Source: an uncultured Clostridia bacterium
GTDB taxonomy: Bacteria > Bacillota > Clostridia > Oscillospirales > Ruminococcaceae
Assembly: GCA_944386445.1 (NCBI GenBank)
Contig: CALXBD010000023.1
Coordinates: forward strand, 1 to 32,442
Length of the DNA stretch: 32,442 bases
Direction: 5' to 3'
The position numbers were made by a program, and so were the translations under genes. This document shows, one piece after another, positions 8,745 through 15,496 of the stretch (the stretch's first letter is position 1; every line of letters starts with the position of its first letter). Under the pieces are notes generated by a model, which made no database searches, was not told the origin of the DNA, and worked only from the letters and a program-made list of their open reading frames with translations.

Positions 8745-9473
8745 TTGAAAATCGTTGGAAAGACAGACATCGGAATGGTGCGCGATACCAATCAGGACGC
8801 ATTTAAAATTCTGGCTCTGGGACAGGGTGCAGGATTGGCATTGGTCTGCGACGGAATGGGCGGCGCCAGCGGCGGGGATACCGCCAGTGCTTTGGCTAAA
8901 CAGACCATCGCAGAGGTGGTACAGCGCAGATATCAGGATGCCATGGGCGCCGAATCCGTTAAAATCATGGTGCGGGAAGCCGTGATGGAAGCAAACCGGA
9001 AAATCTATGAAGCGGCTCAGGAAACACCGGAACTTCAGGGTATGGGAACAACGGTGGTAATGGTGCTGCTGTACCAAAACCATGCCTATGTGGCGCATGT
9101 GGGAGACAGCCGGCTTTATATCTTCCGGGAAGGAATGCTGGAACAGCTGACCAAGGATCACTCCTTTATCCAGGACTTGCTGGACCGAGGAGAGATATCA
9201 GCAGATGAAGCTAAAACCCATCCGGGAAAAAATGTTATTACCCGGGCAGTGGGTGTTCAATGGGATGTGGAAATGGATCTGCATGTGATGGAACTCCATA
9301 GCGGGGATCGGCTGCTGCTGTGTACAGACGGATTGTCCAATGGCTGCAGCGATGAGAGGATTGCAGGAGTGTTGTCTGATCATTCCGCAGAAGAATCTGT
9401 GGAAGAATTGATCCGCCTGGCAAATCAGAGCGGTGGTCATGACAATATTACGGTGGTTATCGTAGAAAGCTGA
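8745..9473 (+). CDS. prpC: PP2C-type serine/threonine phosphatase (Stp/PrpC)
   Basis: This 242-residue cytosolic phosphatase reverses phosphorylation by the PASTA kinase encoded next door. All PP2C metal-binding motifs are present: DTNQDAF near the N-terminus, VCDGMGGASGGDTAS, GMGTTVV, AHVGDSRLY, LLLCTDGLSN and the terminal GGHDNITVV. The start is TTG at 8745, with AAAAGGGG 9 bases upstream; no ATG gives a complete N-terminal beta strand. Length is typical of Stp. It follows rlmN after 26 bases and precedes prkC by 82 bases that contain a hairpin. Confidence 0.95.
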   Translation: MKIVGKTDIGMVRDTNQDAFKILALGQGAGLALVCDGMGGASGGDTASALAKQTIAEVVQRRYQDAMGAESVKIMVREAVMEANRKIYEAAQETPELQGMGTTVVMVLLYQNHAYVAHVGDSRLYIFREGMLEQLTKDHSFIQDLLDRGEISADEAKTHPGKNVITRAVGVQWDVEMDLHVMELHSGDRLLLCTDGLSNGCSDERIAGVLSDHSAEESVEELIRLANQSGGHDNITVVIVES

Positions 9474-9483
9474 GGGCGCTTGC

Positions 9484-9529
9484 CCGGACTCCCGGGCCCA
9501 TTTGTCGGAGAGTGCGCCGGGGAGTCCGG
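9484..9529 (+). repeat. Inverted repeat between prpC and prkC
   Basis: CCGGACTCCC at 9484-9493 is the exact reverse complement of GGGAGTCCGG at 9520-9529, with a 26-base interval that has its own smaller GC-rich pairings. No T run follows the right arm, so it does not look like an intrinsic terminator. In RNA it would form a stable stem ending about 26 bases before the prkC start, upstream of its GGAGG ribosome binding site. It could set the ratio of kinase to phosphatase by RNA processing or partial attenuation; that is inference. Confidence 0.6.
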
Positions 9530-9555
9530 ACACGGAATTTCACGGAGGTTTTTTC

Positions 9556-11673
9556 ATGGAGAATTATATCGGAAAACGTCTGAGCGGCCGCTATGAGCTG
9601 CTGAAGCTCATCGGCAGCGGCGGAATGGCCAATGTCTTTGAGGCAAAGGATCTGGCGGAAAATAAGATCGTTGCTATAAAGCTGTTAAAGCAAGAATATC
9701 TTACCAATGATGAGTTCGTTCGCAGGTTTCGCAATGAGTCAAAAGTAATTGCTGTCCTGGATCATCCCAACATTGTGAAGGTCTATGATGTGAATTTTAC
9801 CGGAGCGGATCAGTATATCGTGATGGAGTACATCGATGGAATTACTCTAAAACAGTATATCACCCATCAAGGACATCTTCGCTGGAAGGACTCGGTCTAT
9901 TTTGTAACGCAGATCCTGCGCGCCCTGGCCCATGCCCACGAACATGGGGTGATCCATCGGGATATCAAGTCCCAGAACATCATGCTGCTGCGGGACGGAA
10001 CCATTAAAGTGATGGATTTTGGCATCGCCAGATTCGCCAGAGAGGATATCCGGACGATGGAGGATAAGGCTATCGGGTCGGTCCACTATATTAGCCCGGA
10101 GCAAGCCTGCGGGGAAGAATCCGATGAGAAGAGCGATATTTATTCTGTCGGCGTGTTGTTATATGAGATGCTGACCGGGCGGGTTCCCTTTGACGGAGAA
10201 ACTCCCGAGCAGGTCGCGATGAAACATATCCAGAAAAAGCCGATCCCGGTGGCAACCTTGCAGCCGGATGTTCCTACCGGGCTTTGCGAGATCGTCGAGA
10301 AGGCCATGCAGAAGGATAAAAACCTTCGGTACCGTTCCGCGTCTGAGATGCTTTCTGCAATTGACGCGTTTAAACACAACCCGGGAATCGTGTTTGAGTA
10401 TAAATATATGCCGGATGAGCCGGAAGCCACAAAATATTACCGGTCCGTCAGCGCGATTCAAGCGGAAGAGCAGTCTGGCGGCGGACGAAAACGTTCCCGC
10501 GAGGCAGAGAAGGAGGAAGACGAGGAAATCATTATCAAGCGAAGCCCCACGATTCTGATCCTGACGGGAATTGCCGCCGCTTGCGTGATTACCGCGATCC
10601 TGGTGCTGCTGGGATTTTTCTACTGGGGACGGGATGAGAAAGTCCCTGAGATTGCAATGCCGAACCTGGTGGGAATGTATTTGGATGACGTCCGCCAGCA
10701 GGAGGAATATAAGAATTTTAAATTCCAAATCGTGGAAAATGAATTGAGCGAGTACCCTAAGGGACAGATCTATGACCAGAGTGTAACCCCTGGGGTTATG
10801 GTAAAGGTGAACCGTACTATCAAAATTAAGGTCAGCGCTGGAATAGAAGTGCTGGAGGTTCCTGAACTGACAAATTGGTACGTGGGTGACGCGGAAGACG
10901 AATTGTCAAAACTAGGGCTGGATCACATCGTGCGGACTCAGGAGGATTCCAGCGTGGAAGCGGATCATGTGATCCGGACAGATCCGCCCGCTGGACAGCA
11001 GGTGGAGCAGGGAACACAGGTCGTGTTGTATGTCAGCCGTCCTAAGACGGATACCGTTGTGAAAGTTCCTAAGGTAATCGGCTATACACTGGAAAATGCC
11101 CAGGAAAAGTTGATCGCGTTGGGATTTGTGGTCGAAACGGAAGAGGTCGACAGTGACGAAGCCCCAGGAACTGTTCTCGATCAGGATAAAGCAAATACCT
11201 ATGCCAAAAAGGGCGATACCATTAAGCTTACCGTCAGCAATGGCTCCGGATATTTCAAAGAAGCAGTGTTGACAGTCGTTTTCCCGCAGCATGCGGTATC
11301 TAAGGAATATTCAATTATCATATATGTAGATGGTGAAGAAGTCCTCAACGAGATGGTCAATCCTGCAGAAGCAGGCATTGAGAAGACTTATCCGCTGAAA
11401 GGAAACGGTGTCATGCCGGTAGTGGTTTCCATTGACGGGCAAAAATATGCTTCTTTCGATGTCAACTTTGATGACGGAAGTGCTGCTCTGACAGATGGCT
11501 ACTATTTTGATGTGATCGAAACTGACGGGGAAGGTCCTGATGGAGGAGAAAGTTCTGGAGAATCCAGTGGATCTGGTGAGTCCAGTGAATCCGGCGAATC
11601 AAGCCAGCCGGAAGAATCGGAATCTTCACAAGAAGGCGGAGACAATCCTTTGGATGCTCCTCAGGTGGACTGA
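9556..11673 (+). CDS. prkC: Membrane Ser/Thr protein kinase with PASTA repeats (PrkC)
   Basis: The 705-residue kinase senses muropeptides or lipid II through external PASTA repeats and phosphorylates cytosolic proteins. The kinase domain runs from about residue 10 to 270: IGSGGMANVFEA loop, catalytic Lys42, HRDIKSQN with Asp136, DFG at 154-156. One membrane helix follows at about 333-355 (ILILTGIAAACVITAILVLL). Three PASTA repeats lie at about 364-430, 432-497 and 500-566. A further beta-rich segment to about residue 665 and a Ser/Glu/Gly-rich tail (ESSGSGESSESGESS) end the protein. The ATG at 9556 follows CGGAGG; the frame upstream from 9502 runs through the hairpin and is not expected to be translated. 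Confidence 0.96.
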   Translation: MENYIGKRLSGRYELLKLIGSGGMANVFEAKDLAENKIVAIKLLKQEYLTNDEFVRRFRNESKVIAVLDHPNIVKVYDVNFTGADQYIVMEYIDGITLKQYITHQGHLRWKDSVYFVTQILRALAHAHEHGVIHRDIKSQNIMLLRDGTIKVMDFGIARFAREDIRTMEDKAIGSVHYISPEQACGEESDEKSDIYSVGVLLYEMLTGRVPFDGETPEQVAMKHIQKKPIPVATLQPDVPTGLCEIVEKAMQKDKNLRYRSASEMLSAIDAFKHNPGIVFEYKYMPDEPEATKYYRSVSAIQAEEQSGGGRKRSREAEKEEDEEIIIKRSPTILILTGIAAACVITAILVLLGFFYWGRDEKVPEIAMPNLVGMYLDDVRQQEEYKNFKFQIVENELSEYPKGQIYDQSVTPGVMVKVNRTIKIKVSAGIEVLEVPELTNWYVGDAEDELSKLGLDHIVRTQEDSSVEADHVIRTDPPAGQQVEQGTQVVLYVSRPKTDTVVKVPKVIGYTLENAQEKLIALGFVVETEEVDSDEAPGTVLDQDKANTYAKKGDTIKLTVSNGSGYFKEAVLTVVFPQHAVSKEYSIIIYVDGEEVLNEMVNPAEAGIEKTYPLKGNGVMPVVVSIDGQKYASFDVNFDDGSAALTDGYYFDVIETDGEGPDGGESSGESSGSGESSESGESSQPEESESSQEGGDNPLDAPQVD

Positions 11674-11685
11674 TCGGCGGTGAAT

Positions 11686-12570
11686 ATGGAACAGGGAATG
11701 ATTCGCAAGGCATTATCTGGATTTTACTATGTCCACACCCAGGATGGCCAGATATTGGAATGCCGTGCGAAGGGAATTTTTCGAAAAGAAGGCATCAGCC
11801 CTCTGGTCGGGGATGAGGTTCAGGTGGAAAACGGAGTAATTTCCCGGATCTTACCGAGAAAAAATCAGATTCTGCGGCCGCCGGCTGCCAACATCGACCG
11901 GGCAATATTAGTGGTGTCCGCTGATAAGCCACAGCCTAATCTCCTGATCTTGGATAAGCTGATTGCCGTATGCGAAAGCAAAGAGATCGAGCCGCTGCTT
12001 GTTTTTACAAAGACGGATCTGGCTGACTGCAGCGGGCTGCAGGAGATTTATCGCCAGGCAGGCTTCCTGGTGTTTACCAGTCAGCCGGGTCAGCAGGATT
12101 ACAGCGGACTTTTGGCAGAGATGGCAGGACGGCTTAGCGTATTTATCGGCAATTCCGGCGTGGGAAAATCCACCTTGATGAATGCGTTGATTCCGGAATT
12201 GAGTTTGGCAACAGCTCAGATCAGCGATAAGCTGGGCCGTGGACGTCATACGACCCGTCATGTGGAACTTTATGAATTGGAAAACGGGGGCTTGGTAGCG
12301 GATACTCCCGGCTTTTCCAGTGTGGAGGTCGAAAAATACGGGTATATCCATAAGGAAGATCTTGCAGATTGTTTCCGGGAATTTCGACCGTATTTGGGAA
12401 AATGTCGGTTTCAGAATTGCTCCCATCGGAAAGAAAAGGATTGCGCAGTTTTGGCTGCTCTGGAAGCCGGGGAGATCAGCAGATCACGGCATGAAAGCTA
12501 CTGTGCCCTCTACGAGGAAGCAATGCAGATCCCGGAATGGGAATTGCGGGAAGGAGAGAAGCACAATTGA
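11686..12570 (+). CDS. rsgA: Small ribosomal subunit biogenesis GTPase RsgA
   Basis: RsgA (294 aa) is the circularly permuted GTPase that checks late 30S subunit assembly. The OB domain comes first (about 1-65), then the G4 motif TKTDL, then the P-loop GNSGVGKST starting at residue 155, then G3 DTPGFSS, and a C-terminal zinc segment with CRFQNCSHRKEKDC. The order G4-G1-G3 proves the permutation. The start is put at ATG 11,686; the GTG at 11,680 is possible and differs by two residues. The ribosome binding site (GGCGG) is weak. Its TGA overlaps the TTG of thiN. The usual rpe gene between rsgA and thiN is absent. Confidence 0.95.
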   Translation: MEQGMIRKALSGFYYVHTQDGQILECRAKGIFRKEGISPLVGDEVQVENGVISRILPRKNQILRPPAANIDRAILVVSADKPQPNLLILDKLIAVCESKEIEPLLVFTKTDLADCSGLQEIYRQAGFLVFTSQPGQQDYSGLLAEMAGRLSVFIGNSGVGKSTLMNALIPELSLATAQISDKLGRGRHTTRHVELYELENGGLVADTPGFSSVEVEKYGYIHKEDLADCFREFRPYLGKCRFQNCSHRKEKDCAVLAALEAGEISRSRHESYCALYEEAMQIPEWELREGEKHN

Positions 12571-13196
12571 ACTGCGTGATATTCGGAGCCGGTCCGATAT
12601 CGGATTATAAGGCGATCCGCAGGCTGCTTCCGGAGCCGCCGTTTACGGTCCTTGCGGCGGATGGCGGCCTGCGTCATACCAATGCCTTGGGAATTGAGCC
12701 GGATGTCTTTATCGGAGATATGGATTCTCTGCGGCAGGAGGACCTGCCGGAAGGGGCTATCCTTTACCCGTCCCGGAAGGACGATACGGATATGATGCTG
12801 GCTGTGAAAAAGGCATTGGCTTTGGGCGCGGAACATGTACTTCTTTTAGGAGGCCTGGGTGGCCGCTTGGATCATACTTACGCCAATATCCAGACACTGG
12901 CATATCTGCTGGAGCATGGAATAACAGGCGTTCTGGCGGATGAAAATCATCTGGTAACTATGGTGGACGGGCCTGGAAGTGCTGTTATGTCTGCAGGATA
13001 CCGATACCTTTCTGTATTTGCATATTCAGGAGTTTGTGAGGGCGTTACCATTACCGGAGCAGAATATCTTTTGGAAAACGCTTCGTTGGAGCCGTCCTTT
13101 CCGCTGGGAGTCAGCAACCGTCATGCTCCCGGACAGCAGATGAAGGTTTCGGTGAAAACAGGAACGCTGCTTTTGATACAGAGCCGTCTGGAATAA
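12567..13196 (+). CDS. thiN: Thiamine pyrophosphokinase
   Basis: ThiN (209 aa) converts thiamine and ATP to thiamine diphosphate. The N-terminal catalytic domain has the family motifs AADGGLRH, FIGDMDSL, DDTDMMLAV and GGLGGRLDHTYANI; the C-terminal beta domain binds the pyrimidine ring. The start is TTG at 12,567, eight bases after AAGGAGAG and overlapping the rsgA stop codon (TTGA); this puts the first beta strand (NCVIFGAGP) at the N-terminus as expected. No TPP riboswitch is visible ahead of it, so it appears to be expressed with the housekeeping operon. Confidence 0.94.
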   Translation: MNCVIFGAGPISDYKAIRRLLPEPPFTVLAADGGLRHTNALGIEPDVFIGDMDSLRQEDLPEGAILYPSRKDDTDMMLAVKKALALGAEHVLLLGGLGGRLDHTYANIQTLAYLLEHGITGVLADENHLVTMVDGPGSAVMSAGYRYLSVFAYSGVCEGVTITGAEYLLENASLEPSFPLGVSNRHAPGQQMKVSVKTGTLLLIQSRLE

Positions 13197-13232
13197 CGCA
13201 CCAAATCGGCTCCTCCCGCATAGGATAAGGTA

Positions 13233-13245
13233 CCGGTCGGACCGG
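13233..13245 (+). repeat. Short perfect palindrome CCGGTC-G-GACCGG
   Basis: CCGGTC and GACCGG flank a single G in the 65-base gap between thiN and the small membrane protein gene, ending just before that gene's GGGGGAG ribosome binding site. There is no T run, so it is unlikely to be a terminator. It may be a small RNA hairpin or chance in GC-rich sequence. Confidence 0.4.
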
Positions 13246-13261
13246 CGGAAGGGGGAGCGTG

Positions 13262-13420
13262 ATGAAAAAGCCGTGGTATGCTTCCCTGAAACCGGCTGTG
13301 CTGGCAATCGGCATCGGTGCGGTGCTGTTGCTGGGAGTGGTACTTTCGTTTCGATTCATCATCGCTATGATGGCGGTGGCCCTCATTGGCTGGGGAGTCT
13401 GGCAAAGTACCCGTGATTGA
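13262..13420 (+). CDS. Small two-helix membrane protein next to spoVM, unknown function
   Basis: This short frame encodes 52 residues: MKKPWYASLK, then a hydrophobic stretch (PAVLAIGIGAVLLLGVVLSF, about residues 11-30), an Arg-Phe turn, and a second hydrophobic stretch (about 33-48), ending GVWQSTRD. The ATG at 13,262 is preceded by GGAAGGGGGAG with good spacing, which strongly supports translation. It is a predicted two-helix hairpin with a basic N-terminus. I do not recognise a named family. It lies between thiN and spoVM, 14 bases before spoVM, so it is likely made with SpoVM and may act at a membrane during sporulation, but that is inference from position only. Confidence 0.75.
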   Translation: MKKPWYASLKPAVLAIGIGAVLLLGVVLSFRFIIAMMAVALIGWGVWQSTRD

Positions 13421-13434
13421 AAGGGAGGCCTGTT

Positions 13435-13521
13435 ATGAAGATCGTTGTCATTAAAAGCCCGAAATGTTTGTGCGGACTGCTTCGGATGATTTTTGGAATT
13501 AAGAAGGAACAGGAACTCTGA
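13435..13521 (+). CDS. spoVM: Stage V sporulation protein M (SpoVM), 28 residues
   Basis: The peptide opens MKIVVIKSPKCLCGLLRMIF and ends GIKKEQEL. It matches SpoVM of Bacillus subtilis (26 residues, MKFYTIKLPKFLGGIVRAML...) in length, the Lys-x-Pro-Lys segment with proline at position 9, the glycine after it, and the amphipathic helix with basic residues. In Bacillus SpoVM recognises the positively curved forespore membrane and anchors the SpoIVA coat base layer; it is essential for spore coat and cortex. Position downstream of thiN is the same as in Bacillus. AAGGGAGG lies 7 bases before the ATG. Differences: two cysteines at positions 11 and 13, and two extra C-terminal residues. Confidence 0.88.
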   Translation: MKIVVIKSPKCLCGLLRMIFGIKKEQEL

Positions 13522-13555
13522 TTGGGCAAATACCCGGAAGGATGTGGAAATACAT

Positions 13556-14242
13556 ATGAGATTAGTGGGAATCATAGGGGCGATGGGCCTGGAAATCGAG
13601 CGGCTGTGTGAACGGATGGAAAACCGGTCAGAAAGCGTCTTTGCAGGAAGAACGTTTTATGCAGGGAAGCTGGGCGGCGTGGATACGGTGCTGGTATGTT
13701 CTGGCATCGGAAAGGTCAACGCCGCCGTGACCACTCAGCTGCTGATCGATCATTTCTCTGTAGATGAGATTATCAATACCGGAATCGCCGGTGGGGCGCA
13801 TCCGGAAATCCGAGTGCGAGATGTGGTCATTTCGGATACGGTGGCCTATCACGATATGGATCCCCGTATTCTGGCACTGTCATATCCCAACTTGCGGGAA
13901 TTTACCGCTGACCCGGCGCTGATTAAAGAAGCTGCGCAGGCCTGCGAGGGAAAAGTTCGTTATCGAATCGGTCGAGTTGCTACGGGAGATCAGTTCGTTT
14001 CCGACAGCAGGGTGAAAGCGGATATCGTTTCACGGCTGTCACCTTGCTGCGTGGAAATGGAGGGCGGTGCCATCGCCCACGCATGCGCAGCAAATGGGGT
14101 GCCGTTTGTCATTATTCGCTGTATCTCTGATAACGCGGATGATAGTGCGGAAATGGATTATGATACCTTTGAGCAGCTGGCTGCTGACGATGCAGCGGAA
14201 ATCGTGGAACGGATGCTGCGTGAAGAGCGTATTCGAGACTGA
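13556..14242 (+). CDS. mtnN: 5'-methylthioadenosine/S-adenosylhomocysteine nucleosidase
   Basis: The 228-residue enzyme cleaves adenine from MTA and SAH, clearing the by-products of polyamine synthesis and SAM-dependent methylation. Recognised by GIIGAMGLEIERL at the N-terminus (catalytic Glu12 region), VCSGIGKVNAA, NTGIAGG, ATGDQFVSD, the ribose-binding CVEMEGGAIAHAC and the catalytic SDNAD. The ATG at 13,556 gives the normal N-terminus; the longer frame from 13,493 would overlap spoVM. It is 34 bases after spoVM. Two SAM-dependent rRNA methyltransferases in the same operon generate SAH as by-product, a plausible metabolic link. Confidence 0.95.
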   Translation: MRLVGIIGAMGLEIERLCERMENRSESVFAGRTFYAGKLGGVDTVLVCSGIGKVNAAVTTQLLIDHFSVDEIINTGIAGGAHPEIRVRDVVISDTVAYHDMDPRILALSYPNLREFTADPALIKEAAQACEGKVRYRIGRVATGDQFVSDSRVKADIVSRLSPCCVEMEGGAIAHACAANGVPFVIIRCISDNADDSAEMDYDTFEQLAADDAAEIVERMLREERIRD

Positions 14243-14280
14243 AAGAATAGAATTTTTGAATGTAAAAGGAGTTGTAACCA

Positions 14281-14724
14281 ATGAGCAGGATGGATGAAGT
14301 GCGTAAACAGATGATGGAGGCAATGAAAGCAGGAGACAAGCCTCGGAAGGAATGTCTGTCTTTGCTGTTGTCTGCGCTGAAGGCAAAATATATTGACAAA
14401 CGGGCTGACTTGACAGAAGCTGAAGAGAACGAAGTGATCTCCAAGGAGCTCAAGCAGACGCGGGAAACGCTGGAATCTACTCCTGCCGATCGCACAGATC
14501 TGATTGAAGAATGCCGTTTTCGCATCGAAGTGCTTTCTGAATTTGCGCCCAAGGAATTGAGTGAAGATGAAATCCGGGCAGAAATTCGTAAGGTCTTGGA
14601 TGAGCTTAATATTTCTGCTCCTGCTGCTAAGGATCGCGGTGTAATTATGAAATCCCTGATGCCGCGGGTTAAGGGCAAAGCCGATGGCGCTGTGGTCAGT
14701 CGTTTGGTTAGTGAATTATTTTAA
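14281..14724 (+). CDS. GatB/YqeY domain protein
   Basis: The 147-residue protein is a stand-alone YqeY domain, related to the C-terminal tail domain of the GatB amidotransferase subunit, which touches tRNA. Characteristic segments are KAGDKPRKECLSLLLSALKAKYIDKR near the N-terminus, an EENEVISKELKQTRE helix, and the YqeY core LSEFAPKELSEDEIRAEI and DRGVIMKSLMPRVKGKADGAVVSRLV. Its cellular role is not established. The ATG follows AAAGGAG. It is the last gene of the first long unit; a terminator begins 15 bases downstream. Confidence 0.92.
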   Translation: MSRMDEVRKQMMEAMKAGDKPRKECLSLLLSALKAKYIDKRADLTEAEENEVISKELKQTRETLESTPADRTDLIEECRFRIEVLSEFAPKELSEDEIRAEIRKVLDELNISAPAAKDRGVIMKSLMPRVKGKADGAVVSRLVSELF

Positions 14725-14739
14725 TTAAATATAAGAGGA

Positions 14740-14769
14740 GCCGGACGGAATGATCCATCCGGCTTTCAT
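14740..14769 (+). terminator. Intrinsic terminator after the yqeY gene
   Basis: GCCGGACGGA at 14,740-14,749 pairs with TCCATCCGGC at 14,754-14,763 with one mismatch around a four-base loop, and TTTCATTTTTG follows. It closes the operon that runs from before base 1. Confidence 0.75.
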
Positions 14770-14791
14770 TTTTGCCAAAATGGAAAGATGG

Positions 14792-14820
14792 TTGCCATTT
14801 TGATGATTTTGTGGTAAACT
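14792..14820 (+). promoter_or_regulatory. Predicted sigma-A promoter of the ThyX-like/tmk operon, with overlapping inverted repeat
   Basis: A TTGCCA box at 14,792-14,797 and TAAACT at 14,815-14,820 are separated by 17 bases. The -35 box lies inside an inverted repeat, CAAAATGG at 14,776-14,783 and CCATTTTG at 14,795-14,802, an arrangement that would suit a repressor. The next gene starts 51 bases after the -10 box. Both boxes deviate from consensus. Confidence 0.5.
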
Positions 14821-14870
14821 ATAAAAGATTATAGGCGTATCCTCGTGTGAAGCCGGAAAAGGAGACAAAT

Positions 14871-15491
14871 ATGTTAACGATTGAACGCACCGCGGTGATG
14901 AATTTTGAAAACGCTATGCGAGGGGCACGAAATCCTATGAATAGCTGGACTCGCAGCGACAGCAGCTACGACGCAGATGGGAACTTCGTCTTTGGCCCCA
15001 ATGACTTGGATTTGGCAAAACGGCTGTGTGCCTCCGGAAGCGATCATCGTAAATTTATCCGGCAGATTTTTGTTTCTGTGGACTTGACCGCACCTCTTTA
15101 TTGGTGGAAGGAGTATGACACCTATAAAGTCGGCACCGTGGCAAATTCAACCAGTACAATGCATCGAATCCATTCGAAGCCTTTTGAGCTGTCTGATTTC
15201 AGTACGGATCATATGACTGCCAAAACATTGGAAAAAATGAAGGACTTGATCGCTTATCTGGAGTCCGTTCGGCAAGAGTTTATCGCAACAAAGGACAAGG
15301 CTGCATGGTATGATTTGATCCAGTTGCTGCCATCCAGCTATAACCAGCTTAGAACTTGTACATTTAATTATGAAAACCTGGTGGCAATGTACTATGCCCG
15401 GAAAAACCATAAGCTGGAAGAGTGGCATACCTTTTGCCATTGGATTGAGACACTGCCTTATGCTAAAGATCTGATCCTGGTGAAGGAGTGA
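14871..15491 (+). CDS. Conserved uncharacterised protein, probable divergent ThyX-fold protein
   Basis: The 206-residue protein starts MLTIERTAVMNFENAMRGAR at the ATG at 14,871 (AAAGGAG 6 bases upstream; the GTG at 14,847 lacks a site). I recall this family only as hypothetical proteins of Firmicutes and phages. Its layout resembles flavin-dependent thymidylate synthase: LCASGSDHRKFIRQI (52-66) matches the ThyX 'gHes..EH' region, VSVDLTAPLYWWKEYDTYK (69-87) matches the stretch leading to the ThyX motif, and LLPSSYNQLRTCTFNYENLV (152-171) plus a YARKNHKLEEWH segment match the C-terminal half. The ThyX signature RHRxxxxxxxSxR itself is missing (TYKVGTVANSTSTMH instead). It is followed 5 bases later by a thymidylate kinase-like gene, suggesting a pyrimidine nucleotide role. 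The fold match is inference. Confidence 0.7.
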   Translation: MLTIERTAVMNFENAMRGARNPMNSWTRSDSSYDADGNFVFGPNDLDLAKRLCASGSDHRKFIRQIFVSVDLTAPLYWWKEYDTYKVGTVANSTSTMHRIHSKPFELSDFSTDHMTAKTLEKMKDLIAYLESVRQEFIATKDKAAWYDLIQLLPSSYNQLRTCTFNYENLVAMYYARKNHKLEEWHTFCHWIETLPYAKDLILVKE

Positions 15492-15496
15492 CCTCT

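Noticed and set aside
12500-12600. TPP riboswitch before thiN
   Set aside because: The region upstream is the coding end of rsgA and the genes overlap, leaving no room for an aptamer; none of its conserved segments was seen.
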